Below are positions 43,380 through 55,820 of a stretch of DNA of 64,000 nt, one piece after another. The first letter of the stretch is position 1. Every line of letters starts with the position of its first letter. The notes beneath the pieces are model-generated. The model had not been told where the DNA came from. It worked only from the letters and a program-made list of their open reading frames with translations, and did not search any database. Made by a program: the position numbers and the translations under genes. This stretch comes from Schizophyllum amplum. Taxonomy: Eukaryota > Basidiomycota > Agaricomycetes > Agaricales > Schizophyllaceae. The DNA is taken from positions 62,001 through 126,000 of the forward strand of contig VDMD01000066.1 in NCBI GenBank assembly GCA_007026445.1, written 5' to 3'.

Positions 43380-45130
43380 ATAATAAAAGGCGACGGCATT
43401 TTCTCTCAAACCCCCATCATCGTCGGACGCAGCGCCCAACTGAACTGCCAAGAACGCCTTGACGTGAAACCTTCGAGAGGGTTTTATAACCCTTTGAGAG
43501 TTGCTAGGCATGAGTAGTGATGCAGCGTGTTTGGTAGACGGGTCGCCACTGCGGTCGCTGCCGAAGCTGCCGGGTAGGCAGTTAGCCAGCGACGGCGAGA
43601 CCTGTCCTCGGGGAGGGCTCACCGTGGATGTTTCCGGGACATCAGGGGCCTTCAAGCCTCTGGGACTGGTTGCAGAAGCGGTGGGTGGGCCTGCGTCCAT
43701 ACAGGCGAGCGCCTGGCGCTGAAGCCGCCCATTGTCCTCTTTCGAGATCGGTGTGTGGTGGACGTGTCTTGCACTCTCCTGCCGCCTGAGCTGTGCGCTG
43801 TTGATGCCTTAAGCACTCGTGCGGAGGGCGGATATCGCGTGCAATTCGTGGCGTCGAATGGCTTTCGGCGCGGGCGTCGCAGGCGGTTCCTAGTAGCTGT
43901 ATGCCTTCATTGGCGCTCAGCGAGCGGTCCCGCGTCTGCGATGCTCACGTCGTTGCTGATCGGCACGGACGAAAATCTTTGGAATTCTTTCTTGTCCTTC
44001 CAGGACTTGCTTCTCTCGTCGTTGAACGACGCAGCGCCCAACCAACCCCCCACAGCGCCATCAGATGTCGGCTCGTCAGGCCAGGCCGCGAGGCTGGTCG
44101 AATAGTGTTGGGCCAGAACGTGATGCTCTTATGGCATCCGGGCACGGCGCGGTGGTGGGGGGTCGACGCTGCCGTCGCTGTCGAAGCTGCCGGTAGGTGG
44201 CCTAGCCAGCGGCGGCGAGACCTCTGTTCGTATGGGCTCATCGTCGACGTGGCTGGGGCTCGGGAGCTCTGGGCAACTGGGCATCAGTCGCGAACACGGT
44301 GAGTGGGCCGGTGTCAATCGTAGATGAGCGCTTGACGTTGAAGCTGCTTGTCGTCCTCACTCGAGGTCGGCATGCGGTGGACGTGTTATGTGCTCTACTA
44401 CTACCTCGGGTACGTGCTGCCGCTGAAGTCGTCTGCTGACGCGGACGGCGGAATCGGTGGTGCGTATCCGCGGCGTCGTCTGGGCTTTGGCGTTTGAGCG
44501 TCGCAGGTGGCTCCCAGTAGCTGTTTGCCTTCGGTGGTGCACAGCGAGCGGTCCCGCATTCGCGATGCTCACGTCGTCGCTCGTCGACACGGACGACAAT
44601 CTTTGGAACCTTTCTTGTCCTTCCAGGACTTGCGGATGTCTCCGCTTTCCTCATCGTCCGACGCAGCGCCCAACTGAACTGCCAGACACGTCTTAGACAT
44701 GAAACCTTCCAGCGGGTTTGTGCAGTCGGCTGCTTCTGGCGGCGGGCTGCACTACTACAACCTTCGACGACGGGTGTTAGGCATGAGCAGTTCGAAGTGC
44801 TTGGTAGATGGGTCGCCACTGCGGTCGCTGCCGAAGCTGTTGCGTACGCAGCCTAACCAGCGTCGGCGAGACCTATCCTCGGGAGGGCTCACCGTGGATG
44901 TTTCCGGAACATCAAGGGCCTCCAGCCCCTGGGACTGGTTGCAGAAGCGGTGAGTGGGCCTGTGCTCACCGTGGTCTGGGTATCGGCATCGTCAACGTGG
45001 GTGTGCTCCGGATGCTGTCTAGCAGGCGGCGGATGGATGCGCGTCTGCGGCGGCGCGCTACACCTTAGACTGGCCATCAAGGTCGGACGACAATCTTTGG
45101 AACTCCCTTCGGTCCGTTCTCGGGCTTCTT
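43380..45130. repeat. Degenerate ~620-bp tandem repeats (about 2.7 units)
   Basis: Landmarks recur in order. A GGGTCGCCACTGCGGTCGCT-like block is at 43542, 44157 (diverged) and 44811. CGGACGAxAATCTTTGGAA is at about 43967, 44592 and 45085. The CGCAGCGCCCAAC block is near 43428, 44030 and 44660. Units differ by many substitutions and indels and hold no continuous frame, so this is probably an old amplified non-coding or dead element. Confidence 0.75.
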
Positions 45131-45862
45131 ATTATACAGCCACTGTCCGTACAGTAGCGTAACGGTAAGTAGTCATCTTCTGGCTTCATGTTCTTGTTGG
45201 TATAGAACGCTACAAGTTTCAATGACAAATGTACGGTCCGAGTCCATAGATCGAACGTTAGTGCAGGCAGCTGCCGTCGACATTCCCGTATCTCTGACCG
45301 CTCTCACCTTTACCTTTGGCATTTACGTATACCTCTAAGTAATTGCTGCTACATCAGTATCATCAACTCTTCAACGACGCGAACCGATTCTCAGTCCACT
45401 CCCTAGTCCTACCCGTCGTAGGGGCGGACAGAGCGTTTGCTCTCGTCGACGCCGCCCCGTTGCCCTCGTAGAGGCGGCTCTCGGAGATCGTTTCGACTTC
45501 AAGCAAGGCTCTCAAAATATACCGCTAGCTCAAACAGGACGAGCTGCTCACGCACGCGGATGTCACCCTTTGAAGGCGGTACTTCTCGTTGATAATGTGG
45601 TCGACCGTGACGTTCGAGTCTCCGCCTTGACAGGCTGTTCACATCTCCTGAAGCTGTTCCCATTTCCTGAAGGCGTGAACAGACTCGGAGCGCGGAATCC
45701 CTGGTCTCAAGGACTATTCTGGCACATATTGTTGTTACATGCACTAATTCAAACGCGAGGACCCTCCTGGGTCCCTCTCAGTCGACTCCTGCACCCCTCT
45801 CAGTCGACTCCTGGACTCTCAGTCGACTCCTGGACTCCTCTCAGTCGACTCCTGGACCCCTC
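45131..45862. other. Intergenic, no gene seen
   Basis: 3' flank of the TCF25 gene, including most of the 45774-45876 tandem array. Confidence 0.4.
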
Positions 45863-45876
45863 TCAGTCGACTCCTG
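45774..45876. repeat. Tandem repeat carrying the TCF25 stop codon
   Basis: Five copies of CTCAGTCGACTCCTG spaced 19-23 bp. Read on the minus strand each contains GTCGACTGA, and the first one met by the ribosome supplies the TCF25 stop. Confidence 0.85.
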
Positions 45877-48700
45877 CGGTATCTACAGGCGGTCGCGCTG
45901 TGCTATCCTCATCTTCAGATGAGGATTCCGACTCCTCCTGGGCGGCGCCACCGCCACCACCCCACAGACGCCCCAACAGGTTGCGGATGACTCGCACGGG
46001 CATCGGCTAGCAACAGCGTGAGCATGACTGAATTCAGAAGCGGCAGGCAACCACTCACCGATATATCCTCATCGCTCGACTCCTCATCCTCCTCCGCACC
46101 CTCCTCCTCCTCCTCACCCTCGTCCTCAGCCGCTTCTTGCAACAGTTGCTCCCCACGACCCTCGCCCACACCCCACAACCCCTGCCCCTCCTGCTCCAAC
46201 CCCGGCATCTCCCCCGGCATCCCCGCACCCTCCCCAAACCCCCCCTCCCCAAACACCCCCTCCCCAAATCCCCCACCCGCAAACCCCCCACCACCCCCCA
46301 TCGCCTCCACGACCATCATATCCTCCACATCCTCCGGCGCCTGCGCCGCCATCTGCGCAAACTGCACCACGCCGCCCGGAAAGCGCGCCGCGATGGCCGG
46401 GTGCGCGTCGAAGAAGCCCTGCAGCTGCGCGCGGAACCCCGCGTCGGGCACGAGGCGCGCGAGGCGGCGCGCGTCAGCCTCGCGCTCGCGGCGGGTGCGC
46501 ACGAACGCGTCCTCGACGCCGTGGAAGAAGCTGTCGTCGTACGCGGACGCGGCCGAGGGCGGCGGGAGGGGATCGCAGGCGAGGCTGCGGGCGGCGAGGA
46601 CGGGGCGGGGGATGAAGGGGAAGAGGGGCCGGTTTTCGAGGACGAGGACGTGTCGGTAGATGGAGTGCTGGAGGAGGGGGGAGGCGAGGAGGGTGGTGGA
46701 GGCGGCGCGGCGGGCGGTGGTGGTGGTGGTGAGGCCGGAGGCGGGGAGGGAGGCGAAGTGGGAGGATAGGGTGTCTTTGAACCATGTCGAGTATTCTGCG
46801 TCTTGCCAGATGGAGAACGCGCGTTGGACGTATTGATGACAGAGGAGATGCAGTGTCGCGTCGGGGCCAGAGAGAGAGCTGATACCGACGACGTCAGCGA
46901 TCAGGATACAGTTCCATGCTTTGATGACACAAACCTGGCATCGGTCTCGATCCTGAATATGCGATGTGACCGCAGCGTTGCTGGCAGCGAGACATCCAGC
47001 TTGTCTGCCAGTAGCGGTACCACAGGCGGGAAAGCCTCCACAGCATCGACGAGCGCCGCCGTACTCTCCTCGTGATTCTACCTCATAAATTAGCCCATGA
47101 CCCACGCTCGTCAACAACACCCACAGACCTTGACCTTCTGCGACCTCTCTTGCACATACAGGGCTAGCGCCCGGGAGTACGCCCAGCCGGGCAGCAGCGT
47201 CGGATCCATGCGGTTCGCTAGCTTGGCCGGCTCCTGCTTCTTCCACGACGCGAAGACGTCCCACACTGACAGCAGCCACTCTGTCTGGTTCGCCTTGAAG
47301 GGCAAAAAGTCCAGGTGGAGGAGCGCGCCGTGCGGATCGGTCCATGGATCGAGGGCGTAAAGTAGACGCCCGAACTCGAACGCGGTGCGGAAGCAGCCTC
47401 GTCGCTGCAGGTCGCTGGAGCAGAATGAGTGTTGCTGCATCAAAATTATGGATGACGCAACGTACGCGACTTGCCGATGCACGGCGAGGAAGAAGGGCCG
47501 CGTCTCGACGTGGTCAAAGTCGAGCCTGTTGGCGCCCGAGGTGAGGTTGAACGCGCCGAGCATCGCGCGCTCATATGTGAACAGCGCGCGATCGACAAAG
47601 TCCACCGCCGTCGCATGCTCCTCGCGATGCCGGTACAGCTCCGACAGCTGCAGCAGCGTGTCCGCGTGCCACGACAACCGATGCAGCAGGTTGTAGAAGC
47701 CCTCCGGGTCTGCCAGTCCGTCAGTCAACTTTCTCCCCCCGATATCGATAGGATTACACACCGCCGGCCATGACGACCTGCATAAAGGCCTTCGTGACCG
47801 CCTTGTACTTCTTGCTGTACTCGACCGTCCACCAGCGCTCCTCGCCCAGCGGCGCCCACGCGTGCCGCTGCCGCTGCGCGTCGAGCTCGTCCGGCGTCAG
47901 CTGGCGCGTCGTCAGCCCCTCGCGCAGCTTCGCCGGCCACCACGTCGGCTGCGGGCGCGTGAGGTTCGACTTGTCCGTGCGGCGGGCGGGGGACGGGGCG
48001 CCCTTTTCGCGGTGGGACTGCACGACCTTGGCGCCGAAGAACTTGCGCATCTCGGCTTCGGGGTCGAGGTGGGCGGGGGAGATGGCGAGGAGGCGGGCGA
48101 GGGCGTCCATTGATGTGCGGGAGGCGCTGGTGGAGGAGGAGGAGGAGAGGGCGGAGCTGAGGCTGGGATACCTGCGGGTCACGCTTAGCAGATGGTCGAT
48201 CGTGGATTGGACATACACACTGCAAGGAGAGCTCTGCGAGTGCACGCTCGACGTCGTCCTTTCCGGACTTTTTCTCCTTCTGATTTGCCTTCTTAGCAGC
48301 CTTCTTGGCGGAGGCCGAGGGTGTGGGAGGCGTCTGCAATATTTGCGGTCCTTCGGGGCTAGCAGCTGCTGGCGCCTTCTTCTTTTTCTTCTTGGGCTTT
48401 CACTTCTTTGAGTTCAACATAGGGATGCGTACAGTCAACGATGCATACCTTGCGCGCCTTCGAGGGCGTTGCCGCTTCCTCAGGCTCATCGTCCCCCTCG
48501 TCCCCTTCATCTTGCGCAAGCAACTGGACAAACTTCAACACCATATCGAGTGATTCAAGCTGAATACTCACGGCTGCAAATCCTCCAGTTCCAGAAGACT
48601 TGGTAGGTAACGGTTCCTCGTCTTCTGGTTGCTGATGCTTCGATAGCTCTTCCAGCTCTTCCAGCTCGCGCTGCTGTCGTTTGTTGAGTCTGGGCGGCAT
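45863..48700 (-). CDS. TCF25/RQC1 family protein (ribosome quality control)
   Basis: Start at ATG 48700 (MPPRLNKRQQRELEELEEL, the conserved N-terminus). A Lys-rich linker (APAAASPEGPQ) follows, then SMDALARLLAISPAHLDPEAEMRKFFG, TRPQPTWWPAKLREGL, and the long TCF25 helical domain (PYHIDTLLQLSE-type segment here reading SWHADTLLQLSELYRHREEH), HRQVAYVASSIILMQQHSF and GALLHLDFLPFK. Late exons run through LPLLADKLD and ADVVGISSLSG to an acidic tail, and a last exon PMPVRVIRNLLGRLWGGGGG ends at TGA 45863. In yeast, Rqc1 works with Ltn1 and Rqc2 on stalled 60S subunits. About seven short introns are inferred. The 5' half is duplicated at 59747-60971. The NADH pyrophosphatase remnant is divergently oriented 223 bp away. 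Confidence 0.85.
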
Positions 48701-48923
48701 TTCAGATGACCGTAAGAGACAAGAGATTTCGTAAATCTGCGTCACACTGACATTCGAACAATACCTTCTATATCGAGGTGTCCAAGCGTTGCAACTTATG
48801 TCATACCGCGCCGGGCGGCGCTTATCGTTCCCCGCATTATTATTGGGCAATTAGTAACGCATTTCTTTCTCAACCACCACCATTGCGACCTATCTCTTCA
48901 GACGTTTACCCCGACAGCTGAAG

Positions 48924-49555
48924 ATGGCTGAGACGTGAGTGCTGAGCCCAATAGAACAGGAAATCGCAACAGTTACTAAATATTTCCAGACATATAAACC
49001 TCTTCGGCGGTTCACCGCTCAATAGGCTATCATGGTTGAGACCCTCGCAGATCTTCCTGAACGCCGCGTCATCTCTTCCCTCCACGCGATGGGTGCTCTT
49101 CAAGTCGGGTCAGCCGCTTGTCTCCGCACCTCGCGACGCCCCGTCCAACATAAGGCTCGCATACTTCTCCACGTCGGACGTAGAGCCCTTCATCGGCGAT
49201 CGACCATGGTATGTCCCGATCGCCTACACTTCGATTCAACCTCACGAGAACCCCGCAGGTTCGCCCAGTCCCAAGACGGCTCTGCCCTCATCCCCGCCGC
49301 CGATGCCAACCACCACACCGAAGGCGCGCGCCACCGCGGCCCGCCCCTCGTCTTCCTCGGCCTCGAAGAGACAGACGCGCAGTCCGGGAACGCCCTCCCC
49401 TCCACCGACTTCACCGACCCCTCCACCGCGCTCTCCAAACTCCACGGCACGCCCTACTTCGCGCTGGACGTCGGCGACCTCGCGCTGCCCCACGAGCAGC
49501 TCACCGCGACGGAGACGGACCACTGGAACGCGTGGAACAAGTTTTGCCCCGGGTG
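48924..49555 (+). pseudogene. Truncated peroxisomal-type NADH pyrophosphatase, copy 1
   Basis: Exons 48924-48934 (an 11-nt first exon), 48990-49208 and 49259 to about 49548 join in frame as MAETHINLFGGSPLNRLSW, through FIGDRPWFAQSQDGSALIP, to WNAWNKFCPGC. This is the N-terminal domain and first half of the zinc ribbon of Npy1/NUDT12-like NADH diphosphatases. The second CxxC and the entire Nudix box are missing. The sequence passes instead into a GC-rich spacer and then a 15-bp minisatellite. It is therefore a 3'-truncated gene, not an active hydrolase. Its promoter region is shared with the divergent TCF25 gene. Confidence 0.82.
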
Positions 49556-49659
49556 TCGCTCGCCGCGCCTCCATCCTCCATCCTCCCTCCGCCCCTTATC
49601 CCCTTCCTCCCTCCCTGGCAGTTCGTAACTCGAACTGGACACGCCGGATCACGCGGGCG

Positions 49660-49890
49660 TTGTTACCGCTGAGCGCAGGCAGAGCGCGGCCTGGGCGGAG
49701 ACGACAAGGACGAGGGCGAAGGAGACAAGAGCGAAGGCGCGGGCGATTGTGAAGACGGCGAGGGCGGCAAGGCGGAGGGCGGGGACGGCGAGGGCGAGGA
49801 CGGCGAGGGCGAGGGCGGCAAGGGCGAGGACGGCGAGGGCGAGGACGGCGAGGGCGAGGGCGGCGAGGGCACGAGCGAGGGCGAAGACTG
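49660..49890. repeat. GAGGGCGGCGAGGAC-type minisatellite
   Basis: Units of about 15 bp built from GGCGAGGGCGAGGAC run directly after the truncated Nudix gene. The period is a multiple of three, so it reads as open Gly/Glu/Asp-rich or Arg-rich protein in every frame. Confidence 0.85.
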
Positions 49891-52500
49891 GTAAGTGAGA
49901 GAATGTAGTATAGTACTCGCGTTGTAGTAGACTACCATGCAATATACCGCTTCACAAATCCCTACCTGCCCCTTCGCGCGTCGCGAGTCCTCTTTGCATG
50001 TCTCGAGCCCCCTTCGCGCGTTGCCATTGTCCCCTTCCCACCCCGCGAGTTCTATACGCATGCCTTGAGTCCCCTTCGTGCGTCGCAGTTCCCCTTCGCA
50101 CGTCCGAGTCCCCTTCGCACGTCGCGTGAGTCCCCTTCGCACTGCTTCCCCCTTCCCGGTTTCATGAGTCCCGTACTCACACCCCCTCTTCTTTGGCGTG
50201 CAGTGAACGTGCAAAACATATTTATTGTAGCATATTCCTACTACTACGTACAAGGTACATCATAGTCCTTATATGCTTATACACCCTCTCGCACATCTCA
50301 CCCTCTCCCCTCGCAAGCACATCTGTCCCCTCGCAAACACCTGTCACCCTCACCCTCGACCTATCCCCCTCGCACATCTGTCCCCTCGCATACACCGGTG
50401 TCGCCCTCGACCTGTTCCCCCTCGACCTATCCCCCTCGCACATCTGTCCCCTCGCATACACCGGTGTCGCCCTCGACCTGTTCCCCCTCGCGCACCCGTC
50501 GAGAACACGGCGCCCCCGACGAACACGTTCCCCCATTGACGAACACAGCGCCCCCGACGAATACGACGCCCCCGTCGAAAACACGCCGCCCCCTCCTAGG
50601 AACACGTCGCCCCCATCGTGTATACCGCCGCCCCCTCCGAGGAACACGGCGCCCCCGACGAACGCCTCGCATCTCTGTCCAGAACATGCCGCCCCCGACG
50701 AACACGACGCCCTCGGCGACGAACACGCCGCCCTCATCGAGAACACGACGTCCCCGTCGATAAAACAAGTCGCGCCGGTCGAGGGACAGGGCGCCCCATT
50801 CGAAGTAACGCGTCGTCCCCATCGAGAACGCATCGTCCCCGTCGACGAACGCGGTGCCCCCGTTGACGAACACGTCGCCCCCATCGAGAACACAGCGCCC
50901 CCGTTGAGACCGTAAGTGAGCGAACTGCGTGATCTACTCAATCGACGAGCGGTGTGTTGGGAGTGACAGGGGAGGGGCTCGTAGACACCGACCCCGTCAT
51001 TGCAAACGTGAAGGTGATCTAGAAACGAGAAGGTGATCTAGAAACGAGGGAGTCAGCACAAGGGTCCATAAAATTAAGGAAGAAGGCAACGTACGGATAG
51101 CTTGACCCGACGTACGTATAGCTTGATCCAACATACGGATAGCGTGGACTCCTCAATCAACGAAATATGTGTAGGGTAGAGGCGACGGCGGCAGTGTAGT
51201 ACCGGCCTCGTGAACGCAAATATGACCTAGAAAGCGCGAGAGTCAGCACGATGGCCGAGAGAAATAGCGACGGTGAGAGAGATAGCGACGGCCGAGAGAA
51301 ATAGCGACCGCCGAAGAAAGTACAATGCAAACAACTTACGGATAGCGTAAGGTCCTAGGCCGACGGACGACGTGCCCCATGTTGGGAGTGACAGGGGTGA
51401 AGCGACGCGGACACGCAGAGGTGGAGCGATGCGGAGACGCAGAGGTGAAGCGACGCGGAGACGCAGAGCTCCAACTCGTCGTGGCGACAGTGAGCTAACG
51501 GCAAGAGAGTGAGCACGACGACCAAGAGGAGCGCAACGTGACAGCTCACCGAGCGTCTTCATGAGTGAAGATATATGGGTGTTTGCAAAGTTGATGTGCA
51601 GTGGGGACGCCGATGCGAGGGGGACAAATCGCCTTGCGACCAAGGCGGAGACGACGACGAAGACGCCTCAGACGACGCCGACATGAGGGATCGCTGAAAT
51701 AAAAGAAAAGTCAGAAACTTGAAGAGTAACAGTAAGAGACTCGCGACGCACGGTAGGCTGAGCAGAAAGAACAACATAGGCATCGTTCCCAACAACAAAG
51801 ACATCGTTCCCGCCAACATAGGCCATCGTTCCCGTCAACGCGGCGCACGATGATCGGCGAGGGACGCGCCAACGACCGCGGCAGACAACGCGCCGACGAC
51901 CGCGGCAGACAACGTTGAACGCGCCGACGTGTCCAGCTCGACAACGTGTCCAAATCGACGACGTGTCAAACTCGACGACGTGTCGAGCTCGACGAGCTGG
52001 GCGAGCATGACGAATTGGGCGAGCATATCGAGAGCTGAAAAACGAGGACAAGTAAGTAGACGTTGACCAGGGCAGCAATCAAACTCACGGTATGACGGCC
52101 TGCATTCGACGGCGTTCATGTCGTCGGGCGGGCGCTGAAGGCGTCGACGTCGTCGGTCGGGCGTCGAAGGCGTCCACATCGTCGATCGGGCGTCGAAGGC
52201 GTCCACATCGTCGATCGGGCATCGAAGGCGTCCACATCGTCGGGCGGGCGTTGCAAGCGTCCACGTCGTCGGTCGGGCGTTGAAGGCGTCCATGTCGTCG
52301 GTCGGGCGTTGAAGGCGATGAGCAGCAGGCTACGGCCATCATGGGTGGCGACGGCGACGGTCGTGGGCGACGGCGACGATCGTGGGCGACGGCGACGATC
52401 GCGGGCGACGGTGACGGCGAGGTAAAGGTGGCGAGGCAAGTCGAGGAGGGGGAGACGACGAGGGGAGGAAGCACGGATGCTGCCTCAATCACCCCACGTC
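49891..52500. other. Minisatellite-rich non-genic region, copy 1 side
   Basis: Successive arrays: CCCCTTCGCACGTCGC-type units (49960-50160); a 66-bp duplicated unit with CGCATACACCGGTGTCGC (about 50366-50495); an 18-bp family around GACGAACACGTCGCCCCC (50500-50900); GAAGCGACGCGGAGACGCAG units (51395-51470); and the 29-bp array at 52117-52318. No gene could be supported; long frames here are repeat artefacts. Confidence 0.6.
52117..52318. repeat. 29-bp tandem repeat, about seven units
   Basis: Units vary around CGTCGGTCGGGCGTTGAAGG followed by CGTCCA and CAT. Because 29 is not a multiple of three, reading frames rotate between units, which argues against coding. Confidence 0.85.
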
Positions 52501-55500
52501 CCCCGCCTCTTATACGCCGTCAACAAGCTTTCCAACCTCCTTGAAACGCGCGTCAGCGGCGACCGAACAATCCCCGAGAATCGGGGGCCAAGATCGACTT
52601 ACGAAAGGGCGGAAGATTCAGTGGCGCGCCTGCATTCAGGGGGTTGGTTTTCCGACATTCAATGCGCGGTCGTTTTGTTGGGGTCGCCGACTGGAGCGCG
52701 CTGTCGCGACTGGAGCGCGCCGTCGCCAACTGAAGCGCGTCGTCGCCAACTGCAGCGCGCGTCGTCGACGCAAGTGCGAGGATCTTGCTAAAATTCCGCG
52801 GTGATGTCCAGACGACACCGCAGCCTGAACCTTCCACTCGCGTTCGAGTCGTTCTGCGCTGTTCTAGGTAAGCTCAGGATCACAGAACATTCCAAATCAC
52901 GTACCCGAAACGATGCTCGATGCGTCGCCGGCCGAGAACCCGCGAGCGCGGTCCAGGAAAATCGAGATGCAGGTTGAAGACAACAACGTAAGGGCATTCC
53001 CCATCGGGAAAGCGTTGTTGTTGAACAAGGCGAGGCCGTTGAACGCGCCTCCAGCGCGTCGTTCACCGCCGCGCTCGCGCTTTCTTCAGGTACATTGATT
53101 CTCGAGGACTCGGAGACGCGTATATCCGCAGTGTCCAGGTAGAATTAGCGTTCCCTGCACTCTGTAAGTCACTGTGCACTGTGAGCGGGGAAATGAAAAC
53201 GAACATTGGCGAGTGAGCGCAGACTCCCCTCGTTCCGCGTCGGCGATACGCGGACCCGAGTAAGCTAGCGATAGACTATTCGAGCGGGCGGCGAGCGCGG
53301 AAATGGACGACAGCAGGATGGAAGATTCGGCGAGTTCGAGACGGGGTGCAGTATGCACGATGGCGTGTGCGTGCGGCCGTCCGCGGTCGGCACAGGATCG
53401 TCCGAGTATTCGAACCTCCTGAATGAGTCAATGGCGTTTCAGGTGGGTCGAGCGGGGGCGGAATGAGAGGGCGGCGAGGTGGGGGACGACGAGGAAAGTG
53501 GTAGTGCACTGTGCATTGTAGAGCGAGCGGAGGCGTTCAGTACTCTGTATACATTGTCCCACGTATGCATAAGCAGCACGCGCGAAAATAGCGGTCTCCC
53601 AGGAGGGAGCGCATGCTACGAGCGAACGGAAAACAACGCCACATAATGAAATCGGACGCTCGTCGCGCTATAGCGCTCGCTGGAGGTTGCGAGTGGAGGG
53701 ATAGCATCTCGAGACCCGCCCAATTCGACATGTGAAGTTGAATTCCGGTGAGAATATTTTTAGTGGGGATGTCAACTTTCGACCGTGAAGACGTCGAGTT
53801 CCACAGTCAAACATCCTGGACCTCCCAGAACGATAAGGCGGGACGCAGATCTCGCCCATCGGCGTCACTACCCGAGTATGAAGCGAGACATGCGTACAAG
53901 CATCCAGCGTCACCCATCGCGGCACTGGGCGAGGCCGCGGTTGCCCTCCGGAAGGTAGAGATGCGCGTTTTCGCGTGCAGCGGGAATGTTATGAGAGTTC
54001 CGGCGGATCCAGGATGGTGGCGGCGTTCTGGAGTTCGAGATAGAAATCAAGGAAGTTTGGGAGCCGAACGGGCTTCTGTCCGAGGCGGCGGAGGGGCGCG
54101 ATGAGTGGGATGAACATGGATGATGGGGACAAGTTGAACTTCGGCGCGTCGGACCGGCTGCGACGATCATTAAACATCTCGTTCCCGACCATCATCATCG
54201 CCCGCGGACGATGTTTGCGTCAATTTCTGCATCCCTTTCGTATGGAGTGGTCACTATCTATTTATTTCTGCCTGCCTGTGTGGCTGCGCCGCTTGAACGA
54301 GCTCGCCTGCCTCAAAATCGACGAGCGGGACCTCGAGTGGCGCGCGCGCTCACCCGAACAGCGCTTCATGTCCGACGGCCGTCCTGATCGATTACGCACA
54401 GCAAGGCTATCTAGGTTATCGTGCCGCCGGGCCCTGATCTACGCGCAGAACGTCATCTGGCTGAATTTGGTAGCCTTGTTGACTTTGGGTGGCGCGCACA
54501 TACCGCCAGCGTGCAGCTCGCGCTTTCGCGAACCGTCTACAGAAATAGCAGCCATTGCCCCGCAAGACTGTGATGTCTCCTAACTCGAGGGATTGCGCTG
54601 GACAGGCGACGACACGGGTGAGTGCAAAATCTGAAGTTCAATGTTGAACTTTGCAGAAAAGTGGACGAGTGCAGCACTCGCCGCACGACCTCGTGCTTCC
54701 AATCTGTCAGCGAACGGAACGTATTCGGCTCGCGAGATGAAGGATGGTGGCGAGACGCAAGGGGAAGATTCCACGGTACGGCAGACTCAGGAGGTTGGAA
54801 ACGCGAGTGTGGATGTTGAACTTACCTCTGCGAGCAGAGCCGGGATGCCTACTCCGCATTGTCGCTGATGGTGGCGCGGAGTGATGCGGACGTAGTGCGA
54901 TGATGTCTATCAGACTGCGCGCGCGTTTGGGAGACGCTCGGAGATGGAAGATTCGGGGTGACAGGCGAGCGAGAGGGTGGGGAAGGGTGGCGCGTACGGT
55001 TCGCAAGAGAATCCGTGTCGGATATTCGCCCTCGCCCTCTTAGTGTGTAGGGCCACCGAGCTCTTGAGTATCCATACTGGAGACACGCAACGGGACAACG
55101 CCTTGCTGATACTGCAGAATGGGACGGCGTGCACATTCAGTTCAACATATGACCTGGAATCTTGCATCAAGACGTGGGCCGATTGCGCATCGCTTCCGAG
55201 TGGTACGCATCTTCCGTACGTCAAACTCCGGAACTGCTCAGGAGGTTGGAAAAGCGTGTGTAGTACATGCTGCAGAGGGCGAGAACTTCGTGGCACGCCG
55301 CCAGCGATGTTGCGCAAAGTTCAGCGGATCCAGTGCGAGCCCGGCTATAGAATCAATGAAGTGTCAGATGATTGGCGGAGCCGAAGAGTATCCTTTTTTT
55401 TTCTGGCGGCGAGGAGAGCGCACGGGAGCCAGAGGGAGGTCGACGATTCCCATCAAGTTGAACTTCGGTCCTCGGACCGGCTGCCGCGTCCATTGTTCTT

Positions 55501-55776
55501 TTTGCTCCCGACCACCACAAGCGTTTCGCGCGACTTTGCCAGCGGTCTCGGAATTCGTTTGCTCATTGGTCTCAGTTGATTGATGCTGATTCTATATGTT
55601 CTGTGGGTTCCCTCTGCCTGCACGCATACAGGAAGGCCAAAACTTGAACATCGCGGCGCGGCGCTTAATCCGCGGCGATAGCTGATAGCCTCAACCCCTT
55701 GTTGACGATCGGGTCAACCAGATCTACCCGTACGTGGGTAAGTCTTTTGCTCGGCTCCCTTTAGCTCCGACGCCCG
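52501..55776. other. Unassigned region with degenerate repeats
   Basis: No gene recognised. An open frame at 54101-54583 plus (160 codons) has no family resemblance. Blocks near 54128 and 55452 (AAGTTGAACTTCGG followed by CGGACCGGCTGC) show that parts of 54.0-54.3 and 55.3-55.6 kb are diverged copies of one another. Confidence 0.4.
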
Positions 55777-55784
55777 TATATATA
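55777..55784 (+). promoter_or_regulatory. TATA box ahead of the exon-array locus
   Basis: TATATATA, 37 bp before an ATG at 55821, with a pyrimidine-rich stretch between them. This is a plausible core promoter for a plus-strand transcript through the arrays. Confidence 0.5.
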
Positions 55785-55820
55785 CCGCTCCGCAGCGAAC
55801 TTTTCTTCCTTTCAACCATC

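Larger units (their letters stand above)
47499..51560. repeat. Direct segmental duplication, copy 1
   Basis: From inside TCF25 to about 51560 the sequence recurs in the same orientation at 59747-64000. Gene portions are nearly identical; the minisatellites differ in copy number. Confidence 0.9.

Noticed and set aside
43501..44302. Possible genes in the 620-bp repeat region
   Set aside because: No unit shares an open frame with its neighbours and no domain is recognisable.
46055..46785. Frames of 200+ codons opposite TCF25 (Ser/Pro- and Arg-rich)
   Set aside because: Antisense shadows of the Gly/Glu-rich acidic tail and GC-rich exons of TCF25.
50193..50941. Open frames of ~240 codons on both strands
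   Set aside because: The underlying repeat period is 18 bp, so all frames stay open; no start context or domain supports coding.
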